From Oceanisphaera marina (GTDB taxonomy: Bacteria; Pseudomonadota; Gammaproteobacteria; Enterobacterales; Aeromonadaceae), in NCBI RefSeq assembly GCF_014643915.1, contig NZ_BMKE01000001.1:186001-250000 (forward strand): a stretch of DNA of 64,000 nt, in the 5' to 3' direction. The number at the start of each line of letters is the position of its first letter. Positions within the stretch are counted from its first letter, which is position 1. Below, in pieces: positions 55,289 to 63,563 of the stretch. The position numbers were made by a program, and so were the translations under genes. Under the pieces are notes generated by a model. The model ran no database searches. It was not told where the DNA came from and was given only the letters and a program-made list of their open reading frames with translations.

Positions 55289-55431
55289 GTTGTTCACCTT
55301 TGGGCTGATAACGGGGAAGATACCCCAGATGGGGCGATACTGAACCAAATCCCCCCTAGACTCAATCAAAACAATAGTAGTATCAGGTCATTTAGGGTCA
55401 AACACCCATACTTAAAAATAGGAGGTGGGGT

Positions 55432-56079
55432 ATGCAATTACCCGCCAAAAAATACGTTGCCAGCCTGGATGTTGATGCTCAATACACCTTTACACCGGTC
55501 TGCCCCAACGAGCTTCCCGTGCCCGATGGCGACACCATTGTCGACGAACTCAACCAACAGGCGCAATTTGCAGCCTTTAGACTGGGCTCTAAAGATGCCC
55601 ATTCGCCAGAGGCGCTGTGGGTCAGTAACGAGCAGCAACCACCATTCAGCCCCATAGAGGGCGCCAACATGGATATTCGCTGGCCCAGTCATGCGGTGCC
55701 CGGCACCAAAGGCTTTGAGCTGCTAGCCGGTCTGCCACACCCGGCCGACTACGACTTTTTTGTCTGGAAAGGCGTCGAGCCGGACATGCACCCTTACGGC
55801 GCCTGTTATCACGATTTGGCCGAGCGCATGAGCACCGGCATTATCGAGTATTTGCACGGTAAACAGGTAACCACAGTGCTGGTTGGCGGCCTGGCCACCG
55901 ACTATTGCGTGCGCCATACGGTATTGCAGTTACGCAAGGCAGGCTTCGAGGTGATCGTGAATCGCGCCGCCACCCGTGGCGTGGCCGATGAGAGCAGCCG
56001 CCATGCCATTGCCGAGATGATCCAGCACGGCGCCCATTTTATGCATCACAGCGCAGAGCTGGAGCAAACCAATGACTGA
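55432..56079 (+). CDS. pncA: Nicotinamidase (isochorismatase family)
   Basis: A 215-residue amidase converting nicotinamide to nicotinate for NAD salvage. The catalytic triad appears as Asp15 (LDVDAQYTF), Lys113 (VWKGVEPD) and Cys159 (GGLATDYCVRHTV). Metal-binding residues are in DAHSPEALW. It deviates from E. coli PncA in the N-terminal motif (VDAQYTF against VDLQNDF), so some doubt on substrate remains. The overlap of eight bases with pncB strongly supports nicotinamidase. The ATG has an ideal AGGAGGTG ribosome site. Confidence 0.9.
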   Translation: MQLPAKKYVASLDVDAQYTFTPVCPNELPVPDGDTIVDELNQQAQFAAFRLGSKDAHSPEALWVSNEQQPPFSPIEGANMDIRWPSHAVPGTKGFELLAGLPHPADYDFFVWKGVEPDMHPYGACYHDLAERMSTGIIEYLHGKQVTTVLVGGLATDYCVRHTVLQLRKAGFEVIVNRAATRGVADESSRHAIAEMIQHGAHFMHHSAELEQTND

Positions 56080-57274
56080 ACCCAAAACCGAATTTGTGAT
56101 CCAATCGCTGCTCGATACCGATTTATACAAGTTCACCATGATGCAAACCGTACTGCATCAGCACCCGGCGGCCGAAGTGGAATATCACTTTCGCAGCCGT
56201 AATCCCGATCTGGACTTCAGCGACTGTATCGACGAAATAGCCGCTGAAATCGCCCACCTGTGTCAGCTTCGCTTAACAGAAGAAGAGCTGGCTTATCTGG
56301 GGCAACTCGACTACATCAAGCCCGATTTCATTCACTTTTTACGTCTGTTTCGCCTCGATCAACGCTTTATTCACCTAAGCTGCCACCAGGGAACGCTGGA
56401 GCTGAAAATTCACGGCCCCTGGCTGCATACCATTTTATTCGAAGTGCCGTTACTGGCGATTATCAGCGAGGTGTATTGCCGCCGCCATCACCCAGCACCC
56501 GACTGGTCCGCCGCCAGAGCGCGCCTGCAAGACAAAATCAGCCTGGTGAAAAGCGACGTTGAGCATGCTGATTTTCGCTTTTCCGACTTCGGCACCCGCC
56601 GCCGTTATTCCCGCCTGTGGCAACAGGAAGTGGTCGAGGAGCTGGCCCGGCAACTACCGGTGCAATTTAGCGGCACCAGCAACCTGGATTTGGCTCGTCG
56701 TTTCAACCTCAAGCCGGTGGGCACCCTGGCTCATGAATTCATGCAGGCTTTTCAGGCGCTGGGACCACGACTTATCGACAGCCAGAAAATGGCACTGGAG
56801 GCCTGGGTACATGAATATCGCGGCCAGCTGGGCATAGCACTGACCGATGTGGTCGGCATGGACGCTTTCTTGCGGGACTTCGATCTGTATTTTGCCAAGC
56901 TGTTTGACGGCCTGCGCCAAGACTCGGGCGATCCAGTGGAATGGACCGAAAAAGCATTGGCCCACTATCGGCGGTTAAACATAGATCCGCGTAGCAAAAC
57001 CTTTGTCTACAGCGATGGGCTCACCATGCACAGCGCACTCGATCTGTATCGACAGTTTCGCGACCAATGTCGGCCCGCCTTTGGTATTGGTACCCAGTTA
57101 ACCAACGACATCATGAGCCATTCGCCGATCAACATAGTGCTGAAAATGACCAGTTGCAATGGCCAGGCCGTAGCCAAGCTGTCGGACAGCCCGGGAAAGG
57201 CCATGAGTGATGACGAAGGCTACATGGCCTATCTGGCACAGGTGTTTGACGTGGATTTAGCGACGGTCAAATAA
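56072..57274 (+). CDS. pncB: Nicotinate phosphoribosyltransferase PncB
   Basis: A 400-residue enzyme making nicotinate mononucleotide. SLLDTDLYKFTMMQTVLHQHPAAEVEYHFRSRNPD is the diagnostic N-terminus. DFGTRRRYSRLWQQEVVEELAR contains the phosphoribosyl-handling motif, and SGTSNLDLARRFNLKPVGTLAHEFMQAFQALGP has the His that is phosphorylated in the ATP-coupled mechanism. GLRQDSGDPVEWTEKALAHY and FGIGTQLTND are PRPP/phosphate contacts. The start overlaps pncA by eight bases, so the two steps of the Preiss-Handler entry are coupled. Confidence 0.96.
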   Translation: MTEPKTEFVIQSLLDTDLYKFTMMQTVLHQHPAAEVEYHFRSRNPDLDFSDCIDEIAAEIAHLCQLRLTEEELAYLGQLDYIKPDFIHFLRLFRLDQRFIHLSCHQGTLELKIHGPWLHTILFEVPLLAIISEVYCRRHHPAPDWSAARARLQDKISLVKSDVEHADFRFSDFGTRRRYSRLWQQEVVEELARQLPVQFSGTSNLDLARRFNLKPVGTLAHEFMQAFQALGPRLIDSQKMALEAWVHEYRGQLGIALTDVVGMDAFLRDFDLYFAKLFDGLRQDSGDPVEWTEKALAHYRRLNIDPRSKTFVYSDGLTMHSALDLYRQFRDQCRPAFGIGTQLTNDIMSHSPINIVLKMTSCNGQAVAKLSDSPGKAMSDDEGYMAYLAQVFDVDLATVK

Positions 57275-57409
57275 TCCACCCGGCCACTCTGTCTGTAAAC
57301 TTATAATGACAGCCACACTCTCGCCAGGGACGGCGCCGGGCTTCTCTATTTGCGGTCGGTTCTCTACATTAAAGATTGAATCGAAACCGATTGGAAGTGG
57401 AAACGCCTG

Positions 57410-58216
57410 ATGAACAGCACTCAGTACGTGGCGCACAAGCCCGATGCCAATGGCATTATTCATTACAGCGACGAGGAAAATGCCATTTGGCATACCTTGA
57501 TTGAGCGCCAGCTGGCCTGCGTTCAGGGAAGAGCTTGTAAAGAATACATGACAGGGCTGGAAAAACTGGCGCTTTCCCACCGGCATATTCCTCAACTGAA
57601 GGATATCAATCAGGTATTAGAACCCGCTACCGGCTGGCAGGTACACAGAGTACCGGCGTTAATCTCGTTCGATCATTTTTTTGAACTCCTGGCCAACCGG
57701 CAGTTTCCGGTAGCCACCTTTATTCGCCGCGAAGACGAGCTGGACTATCTGCAAGAGCCGGATATCTTCCATGAGCTGTTTGGCCACTGCGCCCTGCTGA
57801 CCAATCCGGCTTTTGCCCGCTTTACCCACACTTATGGTCAACTGGGCCGCGATGCCAGTCCTGCCGATCGGGGTTTTCTGGCGCGACTATACTGGTTTAC
57901 CGTGGAGTTTGGCCTGTTGAACAGCCCGCAGGGGCGGCGTATTTACGGCGGCGGTATCCTGTCTTCTCCTGGCGAAACGCAACACGCCTTCGAGTCTGAT
58001 ATTCCGGAGTTTCGCCCCTTTGATATACTGGATGTGCTGCGTACCCCGTATCGCATCGACATCATGCAGCCCATTTATTACGTGCTCGACTCGCTCGACG
58101 ATCTATTTGCCATTGCCGACATGGATATCATGGCTCACATACAGCAAGCCCGCAGTCTGGGGCTGTTTACGCCCACATTCCCTGACAAAAAAGCCACCAA
58201 ACACAATGCCAGTTAA
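57410..58216 (+). CDS. phhA: Phenylalanine 4-monooxygenase PhhA
   Basis: A 268-residue bacterial pterin-dependent hydroxylase that makes tyrosine from phenylalanine. The iron ligands are His121 and His126 ([13 protein letters not shown]) and Glu166 ([10 protein letters not shown]). The [19 protein letters not shown] stretch is also conserved. It is the normal length for the bacterial monomeric form, without the eukaryotic ACT domain. phhB starts ten bases after its stop, so the pterin-recycling enzyme is cotranscribed. A TyrR-like motif (TGTAAA-N6-ATGACA, 57294-57311) lies upstream, too weak to rely on. Confidence 0.95.
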   Translation: MNSTQYVAHKPDANGIIHYSDEENAIWHTLIERQLACVQGRACKEYMTGLEKLALSHRHIPQLKDINQVLEPATGWQVHRVPALISFDHFFELLANRQFPVATFIRREDELDYLQEPDIFHELFGHCALLTNPAFARFTHTYGQLGRDASPADRGFLARLYWFTVEFGLLNSPQGRRIYGGGILSSPGETQHAFESDIPEFRPFDILDVLRTPYRIDIMQPIYYVLDSLDDLFAIADMDIMAHIQQARSLGLFTPTFPDKKATKHNAS

Positions 58217-58226
58217 AGGAGTCAAC

Positions 58227-58571
58227 ATGACCGAACTTGCCCAACAACAGTGTGAAGCCTGCAAGGCTGACGCTCCCAAAGTCAGCGATGCCGAGCTGGC
58301 CGATTTAATGAAAGCTCTGCCGGACTGGACGCCCATGGCCCGAGAGGGGGTACTGCAGCTGGAGCGGGAATTTACCTTTAAAAACTTCAAGCTCGCCTGG
58401 GCCTTTGCCAACCAGGTGGCCGAGCTGGCAGAAAGCGAGTTTCATCATCCGACCATTACCCTGGAATGGGGCAAGGTGACCGTCACCTGGTGGACCCACG
58501 CCATTAACGGACTACACCGCAACGACTTCATCATGGCCGCTCGCACCGACCAGTTGCTGGCTGCGCCGTAG
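58227..58571 (+). CDS. phhB: Pterin-4a-carbinolamine dehydratase PhhB
   Basis: A 114-residue enzyme that dehydrates 4a-hydroxytetrahydropterin formed by PhhA. The sequence pattern is [77 protein letters not shown]. The active-site HHP and the second His (WTHAINGLH) are at the usual places. The ATG follows AAAGGAGTCAAC. It is convergent with the META lipoprotein gene, and the heptamer array fills the gap. Confidence 0.95.
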   Translation: MTELAQQQCEACKADAPKVSDAELADLMKALPDWTPMAREGVLQLEREFTFKNFKLAWAFANQVAELAESEFHHPTITLEWGKVTVTWWTHAINGLHRNDFIMAARTDQLLAAP

Positions 58572-58598
58572 ATATAAAGAGTAAAGGGAATGGGGAAT

Positions 58599-58647
58599 CC
58601 CTATTCCCTATTCCCTATTCCCTATTCCCTATTCCCTATTCCCTATT
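58599..58647 (-). repeat. AATAGGG heptamer array, seven units
   Basis: Seven perfect CCCTATT units on the plus strand, i.e. AATAGGG on the minus strand. The array starts at the TAA stop codon of the META lipoprotein gene (58646-58648) and runs downstream in its sense direction. On its other edge GGGAATGGGGAATCCC gives a partial palindrome next to phhB. Confidence 0.95.
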
Positions 58648-59650
58648 ATCTTATTGCCTGGTGAGCCGTTAAGGTGCGGCCATCTTCGGCAAAAATAACC
58701 AGACCACCGTTGGCATTCCACTCGATACGCTGGGCATGACTCAATACATCCAGCATGATGCGCTCGTGCTGCATTTGTGCCTCGGTACACATCATCATGG
58801 TACCGGCCAGATCGGAGGGCACGCTTAACTTGTCGCCTTGCAGCTGATAGCTGCCCGTAAAGCTGTTACAAAACGCACGACCGTACAAACGGCCGTCATC
58901 ACCAAAGTGAATGCTGGCTTCGGCATCCGCCGCAGCCCCTGCGGGCACGGATACGTCTTCACCGTTCAGGTTGGTCACCTGCCATTCTCGGCTCTGCAGC
59001 AAAGCCGCGGGATCGGACACACACTCGGGATATGTCTTGCCGTTTACGGTTAGCAGAGCCCAGTCTGCCTTGCTCCAAAACTCGGTACTGCTGTCGTTGG
59101 CCAACTGAAAACGAGCGCCAGAGGCTGACTTGACCAAGTCCAGAGTCAGCGCCTGATCGTTAAGCTGCAGATGAGCCTGATCATCGGCAAATTTCACCTG
59201 AATACGCTGCCCACCACATTGCATGACACTGAGAGACTGGTAGTCGGTTACCTGCTGCAATTGCAGATTGCCCAACTCGGTCAGGCCCGGCTCGGCGGAC
59301 ACACCAATGGGCGCGCTGCTCCAGCTTACCTGACCTTGCTCTTTAATGACCGCGCTCAAACTGTAGGTACTCGAGTTCAAATTCCGAGTATCAAGCAGCA
59401 CATTAAACGGAATGGGCAACTGCTGTTTATCAAGATCGATTTGCTGCTGGGCCACTATGGCACCCTTGGCCACACTGGTATCGCGCACCGTAATTTCGGC
59501 TACGCTGTTCGGCGCCAGCGCAATACGCGACAGGTAAGACAGACTACCGGTTATCTGATGTTGCTCAGTAACCTCATGTTGCTCGGCACAGCCACTCAGT
59601 GCAGTGATGGCCACAACGGAAGTTAATGCAAGGGAAGTCAGTTGATTCAT
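58646..59650 (-). CDS. Three-domain lipoprotein: YbaY-like, MliC-like and META
   Basis: A 334-residue lipoprotein with a lipobox LSGC at about 18-21. An YbaY-type domain follows (about 30-140: GSLSYLSRIALAPNSVAEITVRDTS, PIPFNVLLDTRNLNSSTYSLSAVIKEQGQVSWSS). Next is a MliC-like domain (about 143-215: VMQCGGQRIQVKFADDQAHLQLNDQALTLDLVKSASGARFQL, YPEC), as in membrane-bound C-type lysozyme inhibitors. Last is a META domain (about 222-334: REWQVTNLNGEDVSV, GRLYGRAFCNSFTGSYQL, TMMMCTEAQMQHERIMLDVLSHA). It is probably an outer-membrane stress or envelope protein, function unknown. Its 3' end runs directly into a heptamer array. Confidence 0.85.
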   Translation of the reverse strand: MNQLTSLALTSVVAITALSGCAEQHEVTEQHQITGSLSYLSRIALAPNSVAEITVRDTSVAKGAIVAQQQIDLDKQQLPIPFNVLLDTRNLNSSTYSLSAVIKEQGQVSWSSAPIGVSAEPGLTELGNLQLQQVTDYQSLSVMQCGGQRIQVKFADDQAHLQLNDQALTLDLVKSASGARFQLANDSSTEFWSKADWALLTVNGKTYPECVSDPAALLQSREWQVTNLNGEDVSVPAGAAADAEASIHFGDDGRLYGRAFCNSFTGSYQLQGDKLSVPSDLAGTMMMCTEAQMQHERIMLDVLSHAQRIEWNANGGLVIFAEDGRTLTAHQAIR

Positions 59651-59830
59651 TAAAACACCTCGAAGAATAAGGTTCCATCATCCTTGAACATCAGGGTTCG
59701 TCCGCTGGCAACCCAGTAATTAGAGTAAGATACCTAATCAGAATATAGGGTTTGATAAATAAAAGCGCGCCTAACCGCAAAGGTCCGCTTTGCCTCATCA
59801 TAAACCGGCGTTATTGCGACACAAACAGAC

Positions 59831-59905
59831 GGCGCTGCGCGATATTGCGCAGCGGTCGCAGCGCCTGCATCCGTGCTCCCTGTAGTCGCGCGCTTTAGCC
59901 GCGAC
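59831..59905. repeat. REP-like palindromic intergenic sequence
   Basis: GCTGCGCGATATTGCGCAGC is a palindrome, followed by GTCGCAGCGCC and a CGCGCGCTTTAGCCGCGA segment. CGCGGTATTGCGCAGCGGTC-like and CCTGTAGTCGC-like blocks also occur near 38623-38700 in the copA-cueR gap, in different order. The 64-codon minus-strand frame here looks spurious. Confidence 0.55.
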
Positions 59906-59924
59906 ATCCGGCCAAGGTAGTAAT

Positions 59925-61409
59925 TCAATCCAGCGCCAGCCAGGTGGTTTTCAGCTCGGTAAATTTGTCGAAGGCGTGCAATGACTTGTCTCGGCCATTA
60001 CCACTTTTTTTCACGCCGCCAAAGGGCACCGTCATATCACCGTCGTTGTAGTTATTGATAAATACCGACCCCACCCTGAGCTTGCGCGCCAGTCGGTGAG
60101 CTCGCTGCAAATTAGAGGTCCACACCCCGGCTCCCAGGCCGTATTTACTGCTGTTGGCCAGGTGCAAGGCTTCTGCTTCACTGCTAAAGGTCGTCACCGC
60201 CAAAACGGGCCCGAATATTTCTTCATTGGCAATGCGCATATGCGGCGTAACCTGCTCGAGTACGGTCGGCCCCATGAAGTTGCCCGCTTGATCACGGCCG
60301 TCCAGAGTCAGCTGGGCGCCCTCTTCAAGTCCCAGGCTGATATAACGACAGACACTGGCATGGTGATTTTTATCTATCAGGGTGCCCATAATGGTGTCCG
60401 GATCTAGCGGGTTCATGGGTTTGAAGGCGGCGGCGGCCTGTTTGAATTCGGCCATAAAGGTGTCTTTTATACTCGCTTCCACCAACAAGCGTGTGCCGGC
60501 AACACACACCTCGCCCTGATTATAAAAAATAGCGGCAGCACAGGCCTTTGCCGCTTTGCCCAGATCCGGACAGTCGGCAAACACAATATTGGCGCTCTTT
60601 CCTCCGGCTTCAATCCAGACCCGCTTCATGTTGGAACTGCCCGCATATTCCAGCAACCGACGGCCCACTCCGGTCGAGCCGGTGAAGGTCAGGCAATCCA
60701 CATCATGATGCAACCCCAACGCCTTGCCGGTTTCCAGGCCCAGGCCTGGCAGAATATTCAGCACGCCATCTGGCAGGCCCGCTTTTTTGGCCAGCGCGCC
60801 CAGGCGAATCGCACTCAGGGGGGCCTTTTCCGAGGGCTTGAGCACCACAGAGTTTCCCGCCGCCAGCGCTGGTCCCAGCTTCCAGCACGCCAGCAATAAC
60901 GGAAAATTCCAGGGCACGATTGCCGCCACCACCCCCACTGGTTCGCGACTGATTAACGCCAGCGCATTGTTGGCGGTAGGGGCAATTTCACCGTAGATCT
61001 TGTCAATCGACTCGGCATACCAGCGAATGGCGCGCACGGCACCGGGAATATCATCACGCAGACTATGGCGAATCGGCTTGCCGGTATTCAGGGTTTCCAG
61101 CAATGCCAGCTCTTGCTGATGCTTTTCTATTAATGCGGCCAAACGTAACAGCACCGACTTGCGCTCGGCAGGCGAGGCCTCGGACCACACGCCCGACTCA
61201 AAGCTGCTTCTGGCAGCCATTACCGCCTTGTTCACATCCGCTTCTTGCGCTCGGCTTACCTCGGCAAGCGGGTGATCCGTTGCCGGATTAATACAGCCAA
61301 AGCACTCACCTGCCTGTGCCTTCTGGTATTTACCGGCAATGAACAATCTCGTTTCCAGGGTCAGTTCACTCGCCAGTGCTTGCCAATACGCCTTGTCTTT
61401 ATAGTCCAT
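59925..61409 (-). CDS. puuC: Gamma-glutamyl-gamma-aminobutyraldehyde dehydrogenase PuuC
   Basis: A 494-residue NAD(P)-dependent aldehyde dehydrogenase of the Puu pathway. Motifs are AAIVPWNFPLLLACWKLGPALAAGNSVVLKPSE, FTGSTGVGRRLLEYAG, WIEAGGKSANIVF with the general-base Glu, and GEVCVAGTRLL with the catalytic Cys. The N-terminus YWQALASELTLETRLFIAGKYQ is typical of PuuC. ATG 61409 is preceded by GAGGGGTC. The gene lies downstream of puuB, separated by a hairpin and about 260 bases, so it probably has its own promoter as well. Confidence 0.92.
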   Translation of the reverse strand: MDYKDKAYWQALASELTLETRLFIAGKYQKAQAGECFGCINPATDHPLAEVSRAQEADVNKAVMAARSSFESGVWSEASPAERKSVLLRLAALIEKHQQELALLETLNTGKPIRHSLRDDIPGAVRAIRWYAESIDKIYGEIAPTANNALALISREPVGVVAAIVPWNFPLLLACWKLGPALAAGNSVVLKPSEKAPLSAIRLGALAKKAGLPDGVLNILPGLGLETGKALGLHHDVDCLTFTGSTGVGRRLLEYAGSSNMKRVWIEAGGKSANIVFADCPDLGKAAKACAAAIFYNQGEVCVAGTRLLVEASIKDTFMAEFKQAAAAFKPMNPLDPDTIMGTLIDKNHHASVCRYISLGLEEGAQLTLDGRDQAGNFMGPTVLEQVTPHMRIANEEIFGPVLAVTTFSSEAEALHLANSSKYGLGAGVWTSNLQRAHRLARKLRVGSVFINNYNDGDMTVPFGGVKKSGNGRDKSLHAFDKFTELKTTWLALD

Positions 61410-61626
61410 AATGACCCCTCTCCATGCTCCTCCCACGGCGCCCCCCCTTCCCAAATCACGGAAAATGCTCGATAAGTGAAAGTGTTACGCTCGTACGGCT
61501 GTGATAAATTTTAAACTTAGTCGATCTCTGCTCGAAACGATATCAGGAACATGACTGCGGGCACCATGCTGGTGAAATCGATACCGGGTTGGCATGTGGC
61601 ATGGCGTCACCATGATAGAAAAGGAA

Positions 61627-61660
61627 CAGGCATTCCTGCATGGGTTATGCGGAATGCCTG
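61627..61660 (-). terminator. Hairpin terminator after puuB
   Basis: CAGGCATTCC / GGAATGCCTG perfect stem, followed on the minus strand by TTCCTTTTCT, seven bases past the puuB stop. Confidence 0.75.
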
Positions 61661-61667
61661 TAAATGG

Positions 61668-62942
61668 TTACACGCCCAGCTTATCACGCAGGCTATAGTA
61701 AGCGGCTCCCATGGCACTAAAAGGCACTTGAAAACGTCGACCGCCAAAAAATGGCAAATGCGGTAAATTGGCAAATGCATCAAAACGCTCGGCCTGGCCG
61801 GTTAATATTTCCGACAGCAACTTGCCAGCCAGATGAGTGCAGGTCACGCCATGACCGCTGTAACCCTGCATATAGTAGACATTGGGTTCAAGCCGGCCAA
61901 ACTGAGGCAGCCTGGACAGGGTTAACAAGAAATGACCACTCCAGCGATAATCGACCTTGATCCCTTTTAATTGCGGAAATGTTTTCAAGAGTTTGGGCAT
62001 CACCAGTCGTTCAATGTCATCGGGATCCCGTGCGCCATACACCACACCGCCGCCATAGATTAATCGTCGGTCTGCGGTTAAACGAAAATAATCCAGCAGA
62101 TAATTACTGTCTTCAACGCAATAGTTGTTAGGAATAAGACGGCTGGCTTGCTCTTCGCTTAAGGGCTCCGTCGTAATCACCTGCGAACCACAAGGCATGG
62201 CTTTAGCGGTCAGTTTAGGCTCAAGATTTCCCAAATAGGCATTACCGGCCATGACCACAAAATGCGCTTTCACCTTCCCTTTAGCCGTGACGACGGTCGC
62301 AGGGTCGCCGTGGCGAATTTCCAGCACGGCCGACTGCTCAAAAATACGTCCGCCGAGTTGACGAATGGCGTTAGCCTCACCCAATGCCAGGTTCAGGGGG
62401 TGCAGATGACCACCCTTATGATCCAGCAGGCCGCCAACATAAGACTCGGTATCTACTTGCTGGCGTATCTGCTTGGCATCCAGCAGTTCCAGGTGCTGAT
62501 GGCCATAACGCTCCCAACCGGCTTTTTGCGCCTTGAGCGCGGCCATTTGCCGTGTATTGAGTGCCGCAAACATGCCACCCTGGCGAAAATCACAGTCGAT
62601 ATTATATTGTTTGATACGGCTGCGAATAATATCGGCCCCTTCAAACATCATACTGCCAAGCATGCGGGCAGTATCCTGGCTGTAGCGGGATTCGATTACA
62701 TCGATATCACGGCTGTAAGAGTTAACGATTTGTCCACCGTTACGACCGCTGGCGCCAAAGCCAATCTGACTGGCTTCCAGTAACACCACATCAAAGCCGG
62801 ATTCCACCAGAAAAAGGGCGCTCGACAAACCAGTATAGCCCCCCCCCACCACACACACGTCGCACTGTATGTCTTCGTCCAGTTGTGGCCATGCCGGGTG
62901 TGTGTTTGCTGATGCTGCGTAATAGCTGCTGACATGTTGCAT
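61668..62942 (-). CDS. puuB: Gamma-glutamylputrescine oxidase PuuB
   Basis: A 424-residue FAD-dependent DAO-type oxidase. The Rossmann motif is CVVGGGYTGLSSALFLVESGFDVVLLEAS, followed by GASGRNGGQIVNSYS, typical of PuuB and OrdL relatives. C-terminal YMQGYSGHGVTCTHLAGKLLSEILTG binds FAD. It oxidises gamma-glutamylputrescine to the aldehyde used by PuuC. The ATG follows AAAGGAGAAGC. The upstream puuR ends 54 bases away. The order puuD-puuR-puuB-puuC differs slightly from E. coli. Confidence 0.93.
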   Translation of the reverse strand: MQHVSSYYAASANTHPAWPQLDEDIQCDVCVVGGGYTGLSSALFLVESGFDVVLLEASQIGFGASGRNGGQIVNSYSRDIDVIESRYSQDTARMLGSMMFEGADIIRSRIKQYNIDCDFRQGGMFAALNTRQMAALKAQKAGWERYGHQHLELLDAKQIRQQVDTESYVGGLLDHKGGHLHPLNLALGEANAIRQLGGRIFEQSAVLEIRHGDPATVVTAKGKVKAHFVVMAGNAYLGNLEPKLTAKAMPCGSQVITTEPLSEEQASRLIPNNYCVEDSNYLLDYFRLTADRRLIYGGGVVYGARDPDDIERLVMPKLLKTFPQLKGIKVDYRWSGHFLLTLSRLPQFGRLEPNVYYMQGYSGHGVTCTHLAGKLLSEILTGQAERFDAFANLPHLPFFGGRRFQVPFSAMGAAYYSLRDKLGV

Positions 62943-62996
62943 CTGCTTCTCCTTTATTCAGGGCTATGGACCTTTGACTGCAGCACTGCGCGTGCA

Positions 62997-63563
62997 TTAA
63001 AAATTGGCAGGGGTGTGCGCACTGACAATGCGGCACTCTTGCTCGGAATGATTGGTAAAGGTATGGGGTAATCCGGTATCGATAACATAGCTTTGCCCAG
63101 CTGCAAGCCAGTATTGCTCGCCATCCACAACCAGCTCGATTTCCCCCTCAAGCACTGTGCCCACTTCTTCCCCCCGGTGCTTGATGTGGCCGCCGGTGCT
63201 TGCACCTGGCGCATAGCGCTCAATCAAAAAATCCAGCGCGCGCTGGTTATTACCGTTATGTACCAACTTGAAAGACACCCCCTGGCTACCTATTTCTATC
63301 AACTCTTCAGGATTAATCACCACCTGATAACGTGATGCCGGTACCAGCTCGGTGAAAAACTCGGATAAGGAGCGGTTATATACCTTGAGTATTTTTTGCA
63401 GGGTACTGACTGCAGGGCTGACTTTATCCTGCTCTATGGTGCAAATGGCACTGTGGGTAAGGCCAGCCAGCTCGGCGACCTTGCGCTGGCTCAAGCCGGC
63501 TTGCCGACGTAGTAACGCCAACTGGCGACCCAGTACGACTTCCTGGCGTGGTGACGTTTTCAT
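62997..63563 (-). CDS. puuR: Putrescine utilization repressor PuuR
   Basis: A 188-residue repressor. The N-terminal Cro/CI-type HTH (LGRQLALLRRQAGLSQRKVAELAGLTHSAICTIEQDKVSPAVSTLQKILKVYNRSLSEFF, about 12-70) is joined to a C-terminal cupin domain (GASTGGHIKHRGEEVGTVLEGEIELVVDGEQYWLAAGQSYVIDTGLPHTFTNHSEQECRIVSAHTP). In E. coli PuuR binds putrescine-sensitive operators before puuA and puuD. Its ATG overlaps the puuD stop (ATGA), so it is coexpressed with puuD. Confidence 0.93.
   Translation of the reverse strand: MKTSPRQEVVLGRQLALLRRQAGLSQRKVAELAGLTHSAICTIEQDKVSPAVSTLQKILKVYNRSLSEFFTELVPASRYQVVINPEELIEIGSQGVSFKLVHNGNNQRALDFLIERYAPGASTGGHIKHRGEEVGTVLEGEIELVVDGEQYWLAAGQSYVIDTGLPHTFTNHSEQECRIVSAHTPANF

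Noticed and set aside
59734-59928. 64-codon minus-strand frame after puuC
   Set aside because: It covers a REP-like palindrome and has no recognisable protein features.
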